The position numbers and the translations under genes are program-made. The notes below the pieces were generated by a model. It was not told the DNA's origin, ran no database searches, and worked only from the letters and a program-made list of their open reading frames with translations. A DNA stretch of 5,553 nt from Candidatus Bathyarchaeota archaeon (GTDB lineage Archaea; Thermoproteota; Bathyarchaeia; Bathyarchaeales; Bathyarchaeaceae), in contig JAOUJL010000102.1 of the NCBI GenBank assembly GCA_029883255.1, positions 1 to 5,553 on the forward strand, in the 5' to 3' direction. Positions 5,483 through 5,553 of the stretch are shown in pieces. Every line of letters begins with the position of its first letter. Within the stretch, counting starts at the first letter, position 1.

Positions 5483-5553
5483 ATGCGTGGAGCCCCGACA
5501 GTATCAATCAAGCTTCCGTCGAATAGAGCCAAAATTTATGAAAAATCAACCGT
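5483..5553 (+). CDS. Possible start of a further gene, cut by the window edge
   Basis: After the dehydrogenase stop, a frame opens at ATG 5483 and stays open to the end (23 full codons, beginning MRGAPTVSIKLPSNRA). I do not recognise it. No Shine-Dalgarno sequence precedes it, and the frame is too short to judge. The AT-rich stretch AAAATTTATG (5532-5541) could instead be a TATA box for a gene starting beyond the window, and an ATG at 5539 could be an alternative start in another frame. No clear T-tract terminator follows the dehydrogenase on the plus strand. Confidence 0.18.
   Translation, partial: MRGAPTVSIKLPSNRAKIYEKST

Noticed and set aside
1..5553. Search for CRISPR arrays, insertion sequences, attachment sites or a novel defence-like system.
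   Set aside because: No spaced long direct repeats, transposase motifs, terminal inverted repeats or tRNA borders were seen; the content is an ordinary sugar transport and oxidation locus.

Overview
The window reads as archaeal DNA. Each promoter region carries an AT-rich TATA-like box about 25 bases before the expected transcript start. One gene (the dehydrogenase at 4439) looks leaderless. The solute-binding protein has an N-terminus of the class III (type IV pilin-like) kind and no lipobox cysteine, as known for archaeal sugar-binding proteins. T-tracts, not strong GC hairpins, follow the convergent genes. The lineage cannot be fixed from the sequence; a Thermoproteota-type archaeon is my guess.

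Layout: (1) 1-852, minus strand: a Gfo/Idh/MocA-family NAD(P)-dependent oxidoreductase with a TTG start, its C-terminus cut off by the window edge. (2) 853-1119: a divergent control region with a TATA box for each side and a cluster of short ACAAGA repeats. (3) 1120-2010 and 2015-2863, plus strand: two inner-membrane permeases of a CUT1-type (MalF/MalG-like) carbohydrate ABC importer, 4 bases apart, the second with a strong Shine-Dalgarno sequence. (4) 2864-2963: a tail-to-tail gap with a T-tract on each strand. (5) 2964-4310, minus strand: the family 1 extracellular sugar-binding protein of presumably the same importer, facing its permeases. (6) 4311-4438: a second divergent control region with a BRE/TATA-like element in each direction. 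(7) 4439-5467, plus strand: a zinc-dependent medium-chain polyol/alcohol dehydrogenase. (8) 5468-5553: a short tail, possibly the start of another gene.

Together this looks like a sugar or sugar-derivative uptake and oxidation locus. The binding protein captures a substrate outside the membrane and the two permeases form the channel. The two dehydrogenases are candidates for the first oxidation steps inside the cell. The transport ATPase, a sugar kinase and a regulator are not in the window, and the substrate cannot be read from the sequence. The gene families are ordinary. The less usual points are the split, opposing arrangement of the transporter genes, the pilin-like anchor of the binding protein, paired start codons in which the first ATG overlaps the Shine-Dalgarno sequence of the second, and a short motif shared by both divergent control regions.
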